Below, one piece after another: positions 1-12,959 of a stretch of DNA of 64,000 nt. The stretch lies in assembly GCF_014805625.2 (NCBI RefSeq), contig NW_023998565.1, forward strand, positions 1,031,824 through 1,095,823, given 5' to 3'. The DNA is from Glossina fuscipes. Its lineage: Eukaryota > Arthropoda > Insecta > Diptera > Glossinidae. The position numbers and the translations under genes are program-made. Each line of letters starts with the position of its first letter. Within the stretch, counting starts at the first letter, position 1. The notes under the pieces were generated by a model, which saw only the letters and a program-made list of their open reading frames with translations, was not told where the DNA came from and made no database searches.

Positions 1-580
1 TATTTAGAGTTAGATTTTCTAATTGCTTTGATTGTAAGTAAATAAAATATATATTTTTCAATTTTTAATAAACAATAATTAAGCACTTATCAGTTTGAAA
101 GTTGGTAATATAATTAAGGGGAAAAAGTTAGTTTTTCTTTCATTTTTGTTAACTACTACGAGGTAGTTACGGACAGGTATACAATGAATAGTGCACTATC
201 GGACTTGACTTTATTTATAATTTTAAAAAAATCTACATCTAAATCGATCCAAATCCTCATCCCGCGCTACAGTAACCAAAACCATTTCGCTGAGTAATAA
301 ATGTTTCTTCATCATCCTTTTTTTTTGGGATAGACAGACAAGAAAAATTAAAGTTCATTTACTTTGCTGTAACTAGAAAGGTATATATAATAATAAGTAT
401 TCGTTAAAGCTCGTTACCTTCGTGCTTATACAGTTGACATTGGCATAAGATACGATTGGCTTTTGACTTTTTAAAATTTCGAATGTGCAGATAGATAGAT
501 AATCCCAATTATCCCTGCTTAAATTAAGTAAAGAATTTTTGCTTTTGAAATATATGGTGTTGTGAATTTGAAAAATCTTA
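1..580. other. AT-rich flank, no gene seen
   Basis: No recognisable coding or RNA feature. The stretch is AT-rich and lies downstream of the minus-strand hemomucin relic. A 76-codon minus-strand reading frame at 373-603 has no recognisable motif and is probably chance. Confidence 0.6.
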
Positions 581-1486
581 TTAAAGTTCCACATGTTTCC
601 CATGCTTATTAATTACTTTAAGTTTTTCCTGTTTTGGCGCCACATTATCAGCCGGAGTATTCCCTTTTATGGGGGCAGGTTCTTTCGGTATTCGAATTCC
701 CTCCATGGATGGACTTTTTACAGTTTTGGTTGCGCTCGGCTTCTCTGTAGTGCTCGATTTTAATGACGTCCTTGCCGTCGCCGTGCTTGCAGAAGGGACG
801 GCGGTTGTTTTTGCTGAGATAACGGGCTTCGGTATTGTCGGAGTAGATCTGGCATTTGTGACTGTAGGTTTAGTAACGACTGGTGGCGCTGTTCTCGTCT
901 TTTCCATTCGTGGTTTCAAAGAGGTTCAATTTCCATGCCTTCATATCGCACATTATTTATGCGGGCTTGTAGCATTGGCTTTTTGGGCACTGGCGATTTA
1001 ACACGAACGATCCCAAATATAAATAATCATTAAATTCTAACACATGACAGGCCGCTTCAACACTTTTATCAAAACCATGCAAAGATCCCACTGTATTGCC
1101 ATCCCAATCTAGACGAACAATTGTAGAACGTTTCGGAATCATAAAAGAGACACTTTCGCCGTGGCCAATAAAGTGCACAAAAATAAACGCAAATTATGGA
1201 ATTCCGAGAAGATGGCAAAAAGACTAGGATTCTGGCTGTCCACAGAGAGAATTAACGGAAGCCAAATTCCATCTTCGTTTGGCGCTAAATTGTCGGGCAA
1301 TCCAGGCAAACCTTCGACAAAGACCTTGCCTTTACCAGCACTGCTGCCTTTAAGATGGTATTTCATTAAGCGCGATGCTCCTGTTTCTGCAACAACCAAA
1401 AAATCCTCCTTAGGGCTTAAAGCAACAAGGCGGATGCCTTTGCTGATCAAAAGTTGAACATTATAAATCAAACACTCGGCAATCAC
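581..1486 (-). pseudogene. hemomucin / APMAP-like (strictosidine synthase-like propeller) 3' part, broken
   Basis: Hemomucin/APMAP proteins are membrane-anchored, strictosidine-synthase-like beta-propeller proteins with a Thr/Ser/Pro-rich tail in flies. Reading leftward from about 1,440, the conserved block LSPKEDFLVVAETGASRL is followed by KVFVEGLPGLPDN and an FAIFSEF segment. At about 1,175-1,190 the sequence jumps directly to VHFIGHGESVSFMIPKR in another frame, so roughly 30 residues normally present between these blocks are lost and the frame is shifted. The block SLHGFDKSVEAACHVLEF follows. A second frame change lies near 990-1,000, before NNVRYEGMEIEPL, and a third near 917, before KPRMEKTRTAPP. 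The tail is rich in T, S, P and K and ends KLKVINKHGKHVEL at a TAA (581-583), the expected hemomucin C-terminus. The N-terminal half is not recognisable to the right. Three frame breaks plus a deletion make this a relic. Family identity comes from remembered motifs. Confidence 0.88.
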
Positions 1487-2090
1487 ACAAAAATCAATAT
1501 TTTTAAGTCTGAGGGAATTTTTAGAATCAAATTGGCATCTACAACAAGGTTTGGCACTGTGCTATTTACATTAACGATGCCTTGCAAAATTGGATTCGGT
1601 GTTGCAGTGCTATTATCCCTAAAAAGTAAGCGAATATTCTAGAATCAGAACATATTTTCATCTATCGCGATATGTGAACAATTAAAACTGTCGCATCTGA
1701 GACTCCGAAAACCAAGAAACATAACCGAAGAAACCTCTTGCCACGATAGACAACCGTTTTGGATTGGAACTTTTGCACTCGCACAGCAAATGAACCATAC
1801 CATCTCAAAAATTCAACTAGATCGACTATTATAATGAGTGGATTGCATTGCAGAATGATAGTTTGCAAAAAGATGAAAATGCCGCTGTTTTCCCCAAAAA
1901 TATTACGATTCAGTTTTATGGTGCCACTTCTTGTTGATATAGGTTCCATATGTGAAGACACTGAATTGTGAGTAGCCATTATAGGCTTCTTTTTTCATTT
2001 TTATCAATATAACGCACAATTTCTTTGTTTATGTCCATATTTTAATATATTTAATTTATATATTACTTTTGCAAAACACTAAGGAAACCT
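1487..2090. other. no supported gene; one unrecognised ORF
   Basis: The N-terminal half of hemomucin would be expected here, but no propeller motif is readable on the minus strand. A 105-codon minus-strand reading frame (1,662-1,979) is hydrophobic in its middle. It has no motif I recognise, and its flanking frames close quickly. I treat it as unproven. Confidence 0.5.
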
Positions 2091-2094
2091 ATAC

Positions 2095-2225
2095 ACGCGC
2101 TATAAGGTATATATATTCTTAATCAGCATCAAATTCGGAATCCGTCAAGCATATCTGTCTCTACGACTGGCTGTCTAGTTGTGAAGTTGCGTAATATCGG
2201 TAGCTGGCAATATCCCGTTCGCAAA
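2095..2225 (-). repeat. fragment of dispersed repeat family R (tail part)
   Basis: The segment TTAATCAGCATCAAATTC at about 2,118-2,135 matches TTGATCAGCATGAAATTC at about 10,390 and the reverse complement of a segment near 24,935. Each copy is followed by a CTGTC- or CTGCCCGTCTG-type stretch. This is the tail half of a noncoding dispersed repeat, here in minus orientation and degraded. No head is seen. Confidence 0.5.
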
Positions 2226-5200
2226 AATGAAGATATCGCCTTGCACCATAATTAGAAAATTCGACCATTTCTATTCGATACTATAAGACACGAACATTTG
2301 GTGTTCAGCTTTCCTTTCTTCAAGCGTTGTTAAGATTCAACAAAACCAAATGTAATTGTTCTACTTTTTTCATATTCTTATGGTGCATAATTATAGAATA
2401 CATCTTACCGAAGTCATGCCCAACAGTTGGCAAATATAAAGATCTAGGATGCGCATGGTGGCAGATCTTCATCTCAGTAAAAATAACGTTTTAGGCATGT
2501 CAGTAGCTCAACTGAGAGTCCTATTCCAAGAAACGTTTATAAAATTAAAAACATCTTTCTTCTTTCCGAATGCTTACAGTTGTTTAAGCATTGCGCTACC
2601 ATTCAATAAGTTCGTATCCATTTTCAAACTCGATTTCCGGAATTTAAGCAGTTCCTATTTGGTGGCCCAAAGTTTTTGCTTCCATTTTTATAGCCATGGG
2701 AATTTAAATACATCCCAACCCCCGGCATTTTTTTCGCGCTTAACTTGAGGAAGACCTTTTTGTTTTCAATGTGATCATAACCTTGACCCACTTTTTATGA
2801 ATGCAAAGCCATCATTAGTGTTATTAACGTAATACAAACAAAGTTATATGCGCTAGCACGCATTTAAAATTCTTAACGTAAACCAAACTAAATATATAAA
2901 AACAATTACGTTCCCGTATTTTCCTTCTCAACTGTTATCATCCTCATTCAATTTTCTCTTTGCGACAAGAATGAAAATTGTGTGCTTTTTTACAGACATA
3001 CGTCTGTTGTTACTTTTAATTTGTGATTCGAAGTGAATATTGCTTGTGTCCAATAATCACTCAATTTTATGCCTGCTGATATATAACCGTATACCAATTT
3101 CGGTCTTCCGTTTGAAAAATTTATTAATATAGAATCCCTTGCATCACATGCTTCTGCCTTTTACTGCGAAATGTTCTGAGAATAGTTGTTAATCACGAAT
3201 GTCACGAAAGCGTATTTGATTTTTCCATTTTAGAAATTTTTTTTTCTTAGAAAGTCGTTTATTTTTCAAGCAAACTCAAATAATATCATTATGTGTAACC
3301 TATATAAAATTTTACATCTATAACACTTATGGATAAAGTTAAGATGTAGGCTCAAGTAGTCTCCCTCTTTATGTACAGGATTTCCTAGATTTAAACGATA
3401 ATGGGTATTGCAAGAAACATGAAGTCTTGAAATAGGTTATATATCGACAGCTCTGTTGCTATTACCTAATAGGTTATAGATAAATAAATGTATGCCTGAA
3501 GGCGAAAATCCTTTGTTTGGTTTCGAGAAAAAACTTCTAGACAATATCCTAATAAGCCTTACCGAATACTGTCTCAGTTAACGTTTATATAATTTTCGTT
3601 TCCTATTCGTTTTCCTCAGTTTGAGCGTAATAACCGATAATTGTATAGAACTTTATCTTTACTGATATTGATACATTGTTCAAGTGAATGATATTTTCTT
3701 GTCTTAGCAGAGCTAAAAAATGCTTTACGTCCAACTTTTATGAATGTTCGTAATACTTTACATTCCCCTTTTGTTCAGCTTTATTACTTGGTAATATGGG
3801 GCTTATACTTACTTGAGACTTCACAAAATCTTTTGCAGGCGTATGATCGAAACCACAGTTTTTCCGGCGAAATTCTCTTTTTATTGGATACACAAAGTGA
3901 TTCAATTCTATTTTCATCTTGTCCGATTGCTGCTATTCTGTTATTATGCCTTTTACGCAGTCCTTTAACAATTTGCAAGAAAAAAGCATTCGTTTATTAA
4001 TATTTGTATGTAACAATTTAACATCATTGCTATCTTAAGTTACTATTGAAGTTTAATCACTAAATAGAGTTGTAAATTATTCTGTCACCTGACCGCAGAA
4101 CATTTACTATGAAATAGAAAAGTACTCACAGCAAAAAATAATTAATAAAATTGCATAAACAAGTCTTCATAATACACAGATGTTACCCTCTCAAATAAGA
4201 GGTGTTAGGTTAAAGGTATTATTTAGTTTCTAAAAGACGGCTATAAGAATCATAGATCTTATAACTAAACTCATCACCTGTTTTAAAAGCTAGAGGAAGA
4301 TAAGATTAGAGTTATTTGGAGAGTCTTAGTTAAGGTGTTTATCAGGATAAGAACTATTTTAGTGAGTTAATGGATTTTGTTCTACGATAAAACCTTATTG
4401 CGTTAAATTTTCGTCTTAACATAAAACAAAAATCATTACAGATCCGGGTATCCACTTAATGTATAACCGTTCTTTACAGTTTCAATCGATGCTCGTGAGT
4501 ATACAGTTTGAAACCTATATTATCCAAAATTCAACAAAAACACTCGAAACCGTTCTTCGGCAGTTGAAAAGTATATCCGTTGGATTAGGCAAGCGTCTAA
4601 ACGTACCTGCTCAAGCTTGTCTTAAGATTAAAAAAGCGCATTGGAAAATGGATGCATGTCCTAGGAATCCTAAATATCATCATTAAATGGAATTTTTGTT
4701 AATATAGTTTGAATTCGGCTGTTTAATCGAAGTCACTTTTACATTGTATCATTCTGCAGCCGTATAATGTATTGATAGTTATCGACAATATAGTATTGAC
4801 AGCAACGATAACTTTTAAAATTTGGAAAACATATTCGCACGCGGTTAAGGTCAAGTTGGTTTTTTTATGTTTCATTCATCAATTTTTCGCCCGTATTTTG
4901 CCAGACATCATAAACTTATTATATTTTCAATATAGTTAAACTAAGCAGAGCGAATTATTATTATATGATTCTGCAACATCGAAATCGTCCGAACTTGCCT
5001 AAAAGTAGTATATTAACAAACAAGCAAGGGCGTATGTATGCACATAAAGTATAATACATAGACATGAAATATTTATACCGTTGAAACCCTTTAAATCACT
5101 TCGAAGAAGAAATTGCCGTTTACTTAATATAAAAAACTTTAGTTCCTTTTTCTTCACTCGAGTGTTACAATTATTTATTAAATTAAATAGGTGGTTGCAG

Positions 5201-5285
5201 GGATTTTGATCGTTTTTTTCATTTTAAAGAGGCGTTCATTGAAATAAGTTGGTATAACGTACATTAATCAAAATATATTTCATTA
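2226..5285. other. 3 kb AT-rich stretch, nothing recognised
   Basis: Both strands were read. The open frames at 2,449-2,748, 3,740-4,000 and 4,459-4,686 (plus) carry no recognisable domain, no splice context and no repeat with neighbours. No tRNA, microsatellite of note or transposon motif was seen. Confidence 0.5.
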
Positions 5286-5289
5286 TTTT

Positions 5290-5960
5290 CTACAATTTTT
5301 TCCGTCTTTCTGGCGGTACTGTCTCTAAAAACGGTATTGATTCAACAACTTTTGCAACATAAGGCCGAGCGTTGCCATGCAAAGCGACGTCTTTGCGTCT
5401 GTAAGCCGCTATTGCTGTTTTTTTTGCAACAATACATCGTTCAATTTGTTCTATTGATGCCGATAAACATCTGCAGCAACAGTTTCATTCGGTTTTAGCC
5501 GCTCGTAATACACTGTACCTGCTGAGGAAAACTTTATGGTCACGAATATTCCGCTTCGATGTGGATGTGGACAGCTCTCCTGGCATAACCTATAATTTTT
5601 TGCTTTTAGGATTATCGTAGCAGCCCCATATTTCAACGCAAGTCACAATTCACTACAGGAAACTGGTCTTCTTTGGCCTGGCAAGTAATGAAACGCAATG
5701 TTGAAATGGTTCGATCTCTGTCGTCAATTCGAGTGGTAGCCATTTTTCTTCCTTTTGAACGTTTCTATCGCTTGCAAACGTCTAGAAGCAGTTGGTTCAT
5801 TGATTGTTTAACTGCTCGAAAGTACTTTGAGTGTTTTCGTTCAAGATGTCAGGCAATTCATTATCTTTGCGCTTTTTTAATCCTCCAGGCTGTTCTTAGT
5901 CGTTGGCATAAAAAAATCACTTCTTTTATTCTTTCTTCCATTGAAACCTAAGTTGACAAT
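5290..5960 (-). mobile_element. irritans-type mariner transposon remnant
   Basis: On the minus strand the pieces run in mariner transposase order. They are a second helix-turn-helix-like stretch (LNINEPTASRRLQAI-like, about 5,770-5,830), then TVYYERLKPNETVAADVYRH (about 5,452-5,515) matching the mariner GVVYYELLKPNETV block, and then NKLNDVLLQK. A frame-broken match to the HGNARPYVAKVV region, around the second catalytic Asp (here replaced), lies at about 5,340-5,390. Several stops and frame changes interrupt it, and no terminal inverted repeats are recognisable. It shares the RHQ..NKLNDVLLQK wording with the plus-strand remnant at 13.3 kb, so both probably come from one old family. It is inactive. 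Confidence 0.8.
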
Positions 5961-7945
5961 TGGAACACGATGGAATACCATCACCATAAACTTCTAAATG
6001 CGTTTGATTGAGCTTCGGCCGCAGATTTTTTCAAACAACAAAAGTAATGAATGTCGAAATCAATTTTGTACATCTTACGATTAGGGTCTGAATAACACTG
6101 AATAGCTCGATAATGCTAAATAGAAAACTGTTATTTTATGTAGAGAAAGATCAAAATGATCAAATCTAACCGTTGCCTACATTGATACATTACTTTATCA
6201 TCTTCACCAATAGATGTCGCTGATCAACATAGATGCAGAATCTGTTATATGTGCACAACTATTAACATGCGACTCGTACTTGATTTAATTTTTGCTGCGA
6301 TAATAGGAAGAAACTCGTGAAGACTGTCGTTAGTAGCTCGTTTCCCAACCATTATTAAGCTCGGATAGTAAGATTAAACAAAACAATGATGAGTAACGCA
6401 CAGTATTGATAACTTAAATATATCGGAATTAGAAGTAATGAAGACTTTACAGAAAAACAGTAAGTACATACAGAGATACAGATTAAAACTACGGCACATA
6501 ATGGCTCAAAGTAAAGCGAAACGCATGAACTACAAATCGGATAAACGTATACGATAGATAATCGTGCATATATACGCATTTAATTAAGAGTTTTACTATT
6601 TACGTAAAGAAGAGGAGCTGATAAAAGTTTATTATGTTAGAATGGGCAAATGGGCTGCAAAATTTTCAAAATTTTTTTTTTCTAAATGGCCGCCCAAATA
6701 GGCAATAATGGTCAAAAAAAAGTTGTAGAGGTGATGGATTCGAAATGGCTAGAAACTTTTATTTTCCGAATATAATCGTATAGCATGCTTAGAAAGTGAA
6801 GGGTTTTTCCCAAGACAATTTGCCAAAATGGCAAGCAGCATAATTCCAATAATTTTCATCCTTTTCGTTTTAAATTCATACAATATCTTTGAAATAAGAC
6901 GCCTTAGTGAGCCAAAGTCGAGTGATTTCCGTTAAGTTAAGTTAAACCTTATATATTAGGAAACGATTGCTTGTTTGGTAGAAAGTTAAACATTTTCATT
7001 CAAATATTTCCCAATGACGCTGGAACCAATATATTTATATTCACTTTACTATAGGTATGTAGTACAATGTAACATTCTTACTTGGTAAAATCTTCGCCGC
7101 CGTATTTCATTAGATATGAGTATAAAAGTTAAATGCGTTTTTTTTGTTTTTATATAAAAAATTACAGATGTATTACTAGAATGGGTTTGGTAGTGGCATT
7201 TTCAAACATTTCTTAAAAACGAATAGTTTTTCTTAAAGTTTCAATATATGTCTGACATTTTCTATGAACGTTGTTATCCTATTTCTTTTCCTTTTGTACC
7301 AAAACATGACAAAGAAACACTTTTTTGCGTGTTGCAGAGGCTAATACATACGATCTTCTAATAACAGCAACGTTCTTTGTTTAATACTGTTTGTTGTAAA
7401 GTTGTGTAAAGTTTGTTGAAAGACCAACATTTTTAATGATATTAATATTTTATGCTTTATATTTAAATACATAGTGTGGGAATATTACCCTTTTATTTTG
7501 ATGATAAAGTTTTTAGGTAAATTTAAATGATATCATTATTGATTTGTATCGTGTGATTTGTATAATTTGTAATAATATTGAAAATATTATATTTATGTAA
7601 TAATATTGAAAATATCGTAATGACGTCTATCAAAGTATGGAGAGAAAATTCTTTAGAAAAGTATAGAAGGGAATAAAATTTAACCTCGAGTTTATGGAAA
7701 ACACTTATTTATACTTTTTAGCATTCAGTGTACGTAAGGTCGTCTAACATGCCTGGTTAAATAATAATGTAAAGCGATCTAAGTTCTGCTACTTGCAAAC
7801 TACCTCCGCATAAACCTGGCGAATGTTCGTCACTCGACTTCAGGCAAAAATTGCCTTTGAAATTTACAAATATAGGATATACTAAAATTAAAACTGAAAG
7901 TCACTGCAACGTAAGTAAAGATCTCCGCAGGTATCAAGAACTAAA
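5961..7945. other. AT-rich stretch, nothing recognised
   Basis: Both strands were scanned for domain-like reading frames, repeats and RNA genes, and none was found. The 74-codon minus-strand frame at 6,355-6,579 is hydrophobic but has no motif. Local AT repeats near 7,560-7,620 (ATAATATTGAAAATAT twice) look like simple low-complexity sequence. Confidence 0.5.
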
Positions 7946-8339
7946 CGCTTTAATCTCTATGTCAATCGCTACACTTATTGCGTTTGTGTCATAACGCTCA
8001 CAAAAAAGGCAGTCAACTGCAATTGACCACACACCGAACAACATTACTGAGAAAACCAAGCCAAACCTAATTTTTATTCAATCAAACTAAATCAATATCA
8101 AAAAAATGGCTGCTTTCAACACCATCAAAGCATTAACTCTAAAACATAATTCTGCTCCGCTCAGCCCAACTTCATCAAAATAAACACAAACAAATAAAAA
8201 CAACAAACACAATCACTAGAATCTTGATTTCTGAATTGATGAACTGTATGACTCTTCGAGTAAATATAGCAACGGCATCTGTGATAGCGACGATTGCATG
8301 TCGACTTAATCGCCAGACTCGACATGGTAATACAATCAA

Positions 8340-9790
8340 AATAAGTCTTTAAAATTTTTCAAAGAAACGTCCAAGGATTTTCTTACAATTTCAGTGAAAC
8401 GAGATTTCATATCTAAAGTTGGTATACTCATTGAATACAACATCCCTTGTAGACGCAACAATGGAAAATCAAGTGTACAAACCATATCCGTCCAAATAAA
8501 CTTGAACATAAAATCTATTGTGCTCTCGCTTTATATTCCGCTTTTGCAATACTCCTGTCAGCAAAAACTTTGTAGCTTGTCCTCAACTTCATTGATTGCT
8601 ATTGGAGACTTGAACAGTTGGAACACAACTTTGGCTTGTGGAAGAATCTAGTTTCCTGGCATCATATTGGAAAACTCACTCATTCAACGCAAAGATGTGT
8701 GTGTTTCAAAGAATGGAAAGCGGGCATACTTATCAACCCATCATACATTTTTTCATATCGACGTAATTTACTATCACACATTGATTGTTTCACACAAAAG
8801 CTATTTCTGAAGGAAATTATGTTACAATTCTTTCAATCGCCTTTGACAAGTACACATGGCGTCTTAAATTTTTTAAAATCTTGGGGCATTCGACATAAAT
8901 TTTTCAATTACATAAAATCTTTTATGCCACACAGACGACTTGATGAAAAGTGATATTTCAAAGTCCGTTCCTCTGGTCCGTTTCAAGGATCTCCGACGAT
9001 AGATAACGTACTTTTTCAAATTGCCTTTACTTTGGTGCAGTCCAAAAATCGAAAAGTATCTGTACGGTGATGTTTACATTCTAACAAACAAAACAATAAT
9101 GCGACAACCATCAACATCCTGGAAAATATTTTCATTTGGGCTAATTCCTCAAGGGCAAAGTATCAATACAGAAATAAAAGAAGTAGTGTAGTTGTACAAA
9201 ACGCCAATGCAATGCGGAGATTCGGCTTACGCACAAAAATAATTTACGAATTCAATATATGCAAACAGTCAATTCTCTGGAGTCAAGGTTTTCAAATAAG
9301 TACTATTGGAAACCCCACTGCTTTCAGTTAAAGAATTCTATTCTTGGAAAAGTTTTGTCTATATATACGGAATCGCTTATCTTAACAGAATGTTTGTTTT
9401 AAGTGAGAACACCTATGATTTGATCACTTATGGCACTAATTCTTATATATATAATGTCAACAAATTACAAATGATATCTCTTGTGATATTTCACTCTCAA
9501 CATTCAAAGGAGAATATACGCCAATTTTCGTCTTCACTATTTGGACAATAATGGGTGGCATTTTCTTTTTACAGACGGTCCTATGGCCTTGCAGCCAAAT
9601 TCGCATCTTCGGCACCTTTAAATATATCCTTATCCTTCTCAAGTATTTGACATGCATGCAAGAATGATTTTAAAGCAAACAACACATTCTTTTGTTGAAT
9701 GACCGAACCAACTAATGTTCTGACGAAGCTGCATGGCAATCAAACGTGCAAAAGCGTTGTAAATGGTACTGTGTTCAACACATAAATCTA
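8340..9790 (+). mobile_element. I/Jockey-like non-LTR retrotransposon remnant
   Basis: The end of an endonuclease domain is readable at 8,520-8,650: LYIPLLQ, then SLIAIGDLNSWNTT, the usual apurinic-endonuclease-like GDLN block. A reverse-transcriptase piece follows at about 8,860-8,945, FLKSWGIRHKFFNYIKSFM. It matches LKSWNIGPKFFNYIKSFM of the larger element at 53.2 kb almost residue for residue. A thumb-region match lies at 9,370-9,400 (AYLNRMFVL against AYLTKMLVL at 53.7 kb), and FLFTDG at about 9,560 may start an RNase H domain. Large parts are missing, including the YADD region, and many stops are present. A 5' part may extend left to about 7,950, but I see no motif there. Confidence 0.78.
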
Positions 9791-9839
9791 AACGTATCGA
9801 AGTCGTCGAAAAGCGAAAACATGTAAAGAGGTACCGCAT

Positions 9840-10260
9840 AAATTGAGAAAGAGACGTATTTTAAAATTTGTTTGAGTTGTTCACTTTTTTTTCATATGTA
9901 CGAGAAAGGGACCTTAAGACACTAAGAAACAACAACGCTAACCACACCTGAGCGTTTTCAGTCGCTTGATAGTAGATAAACATAATTGATTGGTGGAAAT
10001 ACTTCGTCGTATTTTATTACCCTTTAGTATTTCTACTTCCCAAGCCAAAGTAACTAGCGATCGGCTTACGTTAACCGTACCCTAAGTAGACTAAGCATCA
10101 TAAAGGATCTTACTATTCAACGGACCTCTTATGGGATATAAGAGGACTACTTTCAGTATCTTTTATAAACTAGTTACCAAGTACGGTGTGAATAAAGTGC
10201 AGCAGAAAAAGTACGCTTAACACACTGCATTTGGTACGAATTCTAGAAAGGAAGTCCTAG
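9840..10260. other. no gene seen
   Basis: AT-rich sequence between the non-LTR remnant and a dispersed repeat. Nothing recognised on either strand. Confidence 0.5.
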
Positions 10261-11055
10261 AGATTTCAGTCTCAAACAAGATCGCCGACCTCGTCTATAT
10301 TGTAGGCCACATTGGAGATAAACCCACATTTAATCGCTTTGCAGTTGAAAAGGAGCTCGGCATTCAGAGACTTCATAAAATAAACATATTCTTGATCAGC
10401 ATGAAATTCCAAATTGGTTAAGCCATGTCTGCCCGTCTGTGTAGTGTGTATTGTTGACACTTTCTTGCTCGAAAAAGTGAACATATTGACTTCAAATTTG
10501 GTAGAAACATTAGAAGTTTTTGTACGCAGATCGATGTTCAAAAGAGATCAAATTGGTCAAAGCACAAGTGCACAGAAATGCACAATTTGCGTGTATCTCG
10601 GTTTTCTAAACAAAAATTTACTTTATGAAGAACTCTAATTTACTTTCAATTTTATGCGAAAATGTGGAAAAAATCGGCCACGTTCGCACAAAGTTACAAG
10701 TAGTTAAGTTTCCTTCTCCTCACTTTTTGGGGTTTTATGCTTATTAATCATACGCTAAACAAGACGTTTAAAATATTTTGTAGATTCCTCATATGAATAT
10801 ATATTACCCGCTTAAAGATAATAATGCTAACTAAATACGATGGACACCACGTTCATATGGGTGACAAATGAAGGGAATTGAATATTACATTAATTTTTTT
10901 TAACAATACCTTCTAATGAAGCAGCAGATCAATTTTTGTTCATTCACTTTTTTATGACAATTAATAAAAATAATTTGACGCCCAAGGTATTGAAGGTGAT
11001 CGCCATGCGAGATTAGGCATCAGCCGAATATAACTTTCTTACTTCTTTTTTTTTT
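10260..11055 (-). repeat. dispersed repeat family R, near-complete copy
   Basis: In minus orientation it begins at about 11,050 with GAAGTAAGAAAGTTATATTC, then an imperfect hairpin (TTAGGC at 11,013-11,018 against GCCGAA at 11,023-11,028). It ends in the tail containing GGAATTTCATGCTGATCAAG (about 10,390-10,410). The same head and tail occur at 24.35-25.05 kb in plus orientation. The middle is divergent. No protein is encoded, and I see no transposase-like frame. Confidence 0.6.
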
Positions 11056-12155
11056 ATGAATTCAGCTATTTATATGAAGATGATATACTTATGGAGAGTC
11101 CAGATCGCACTGACTTTAATACACATTTATGGATATAAGAGACGATAATAAGATATTAATACAACCTTACCCTGTCAAGCTCAGCACAAACAGAACAAAA
11201 AGGAACGAGTAAAAAAACAAATTTAAAAAAACAAATGCAAATAATGTGGATTTAAATTGAGATTACGGTATTTCTAGATCGTAACACTGAACGAAAAAAA
11301 TTACATTTAATGATAAGTTGTTACACGCAAACACGTTTATGCGCTACTTTAATACAACCTGGACAATTTAATTGTAGTCTGAATTCGCTCGAGAAAGTAA
11401 ATTAAATATTGTTCGTTATCTTCCTAACATAAATGTGGAAAATTTTTTGACTTCGTCCGAAATTGCCATCATCTGTCCGGTAATTAGTTGGAACACATTC
11501 ATCTTGTGCTGGTTTGCAGAGGAAGGTTCAAAATTTTTTTATTGTCAGTTTGGCAATTAATTTTCACTCCTCTTAATAACTTACTTCAATATTGCACTAA
11601 TTCTTAATTGCTTATTACATATCATCACTACATTTATTTCCGCGTTTATAGTTATCAACTCTGTAGATAAGTCGGTAAATTTTGTCCAACATCTACGTTC
11701 ATATTCATCGCACCATAAACGTTACTCAGCATACATTTTGTGTTTAATTATTAATTATTTATGGTTATCTTGCAGAAGTAAAAACTGGAGACATTACATA
11801 GTTCATATTCTCCGTTTTGCCTCTCAAACGTAGTTGTCCTTTTTGAGATAAGAATTGATATCAAATTTTTGAAGGATTTGCTCATTTGGGACTTTGAAAT
11901 ATTTCTGCTTACGACTTATTTCGGAACAAGTCAATGAATTTTGATAAAAAAACAACACACTTCCATCTTCCTTTTCATCGCTGTGCTGCTCACACCTAGG
12001 TACAGCACATTCTTACTATAAATTGCATTACAGAATATATAAAATTTATGCGGAGACTTAAGACAGGTCCGCCTTTTATTGAATCCATCGATTCGAAACC
12101 ATTTCTCAATCAAACCAAGCATGTGCGCTTAAGACACCAAAAATAATGCATTATT
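11056..12155. other. AT-rich, nothing recognised
   Basis: No coding, RNA or repeat feature was recognised. The 63-codon minus-strand frame at 11,931-12,122 has no motif. Confidence 0.5.
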
Positions 12156-12159
12156 TAAT

Positions 12160-12885
12160 GTAAGGGCATATTTTTTCTGAAAGTCCGCATATTGGATGAT
12201 GCCCAAAACGTCACAAGGGGTGATCAATATTTTGCAAGCTTCATTCTTGCAAATTTTACTATTTTTCAATTCCTACACTAGAACTACTAAAACTAAACTA
12301 GAAGTTAGAATTTGTCTCCGTATAAGAGCTTACTTTTCATGATAATCATTATGTATGATCGGGTCTAAAAAATAGATTTATGTGGCTCAAACTTGGCAGA
12401 CTTCATTTTTCTGTGAAATTACTGTCTTGAACAAATTGTCGTCACAAAAAAAATTAACAAGTAGATTTTTTGGCATCTGACGGTTTACATCTTATAAGAA
12501 TCCTTCTATACTGTAGTACCCAAAAAATTGACCTATTCGTCCAAATTTGGTAACGTATATTTCTTTGTTAATTTACTATTATGAGCCAATTTTCACTGTA
12601 GAATATTGGAGAACCAACCTTCTTATCATACAAAGATTCAGTTTCCATAGAAACAATTACATGAGAGGATGTTCAAAAAATTGCAATTTTTTCCATATAA
12701 CGACTTTTCAGAATAGGGCATTCTACGGGGAATAATCGAAAAAGTAAACAGACCCAAACCATTTGCAATAATATTCGCCTTTGGGCCAAAGTGTGTCGGT
12801 GTACCAAATTTAATCGAAATATCTTAAAAATTACGGTTTGAGACTGAATACAAGCATAGGGATGGGCACACAACCTTAGATTGAT
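12160..12885 (+). repeat. dispersed repeat family C, copy 1
   Basis: Noncoding repeat defined by comparison within the window. It shares with 15.06-15.9 kb the blocks GGCATATTTTTTCTGAAAGT, CAAATTTGGTAACGTATAT, GTTCAAAAAATTGC, a GGGGAAT.GTCGAA run and ACCAAATTTAATCGAAATAT. The reverse complement of the same blocks is seen at 16.87-17.6, 31.55-31.93 and 45.2-45.7 kb. I place its limits where the shared blocks stop. It may be a subfamily of repeat R, because the heads (ACAAGTAAG) and the tails (ending in GTATAAAAAG) are alike. Confidence 0.6.
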
Positions 12886-12959
12886 GCAGAAAGCGGTTTT
12901 GAATTGATCGGCAAAGGGTGAGTTCCTCTCAAGTCCTTCTCAGTATTAGATACAACCGC

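Noticed and set aside
669..1001. 110-codon plus-strand frame
   Set aside because: Antisense shadow of the mucin-like tail of the hemomucin relic; its Val/Ala/Gly-rich sequence mirrors the Thr/Pro/Ser codons on the other strand.
1662..1979. 105-codon minus-strand hydrophobic frame
   Set aside because: No motif and no continuation into the hemomucin frames on either side; kept only as unexplained.
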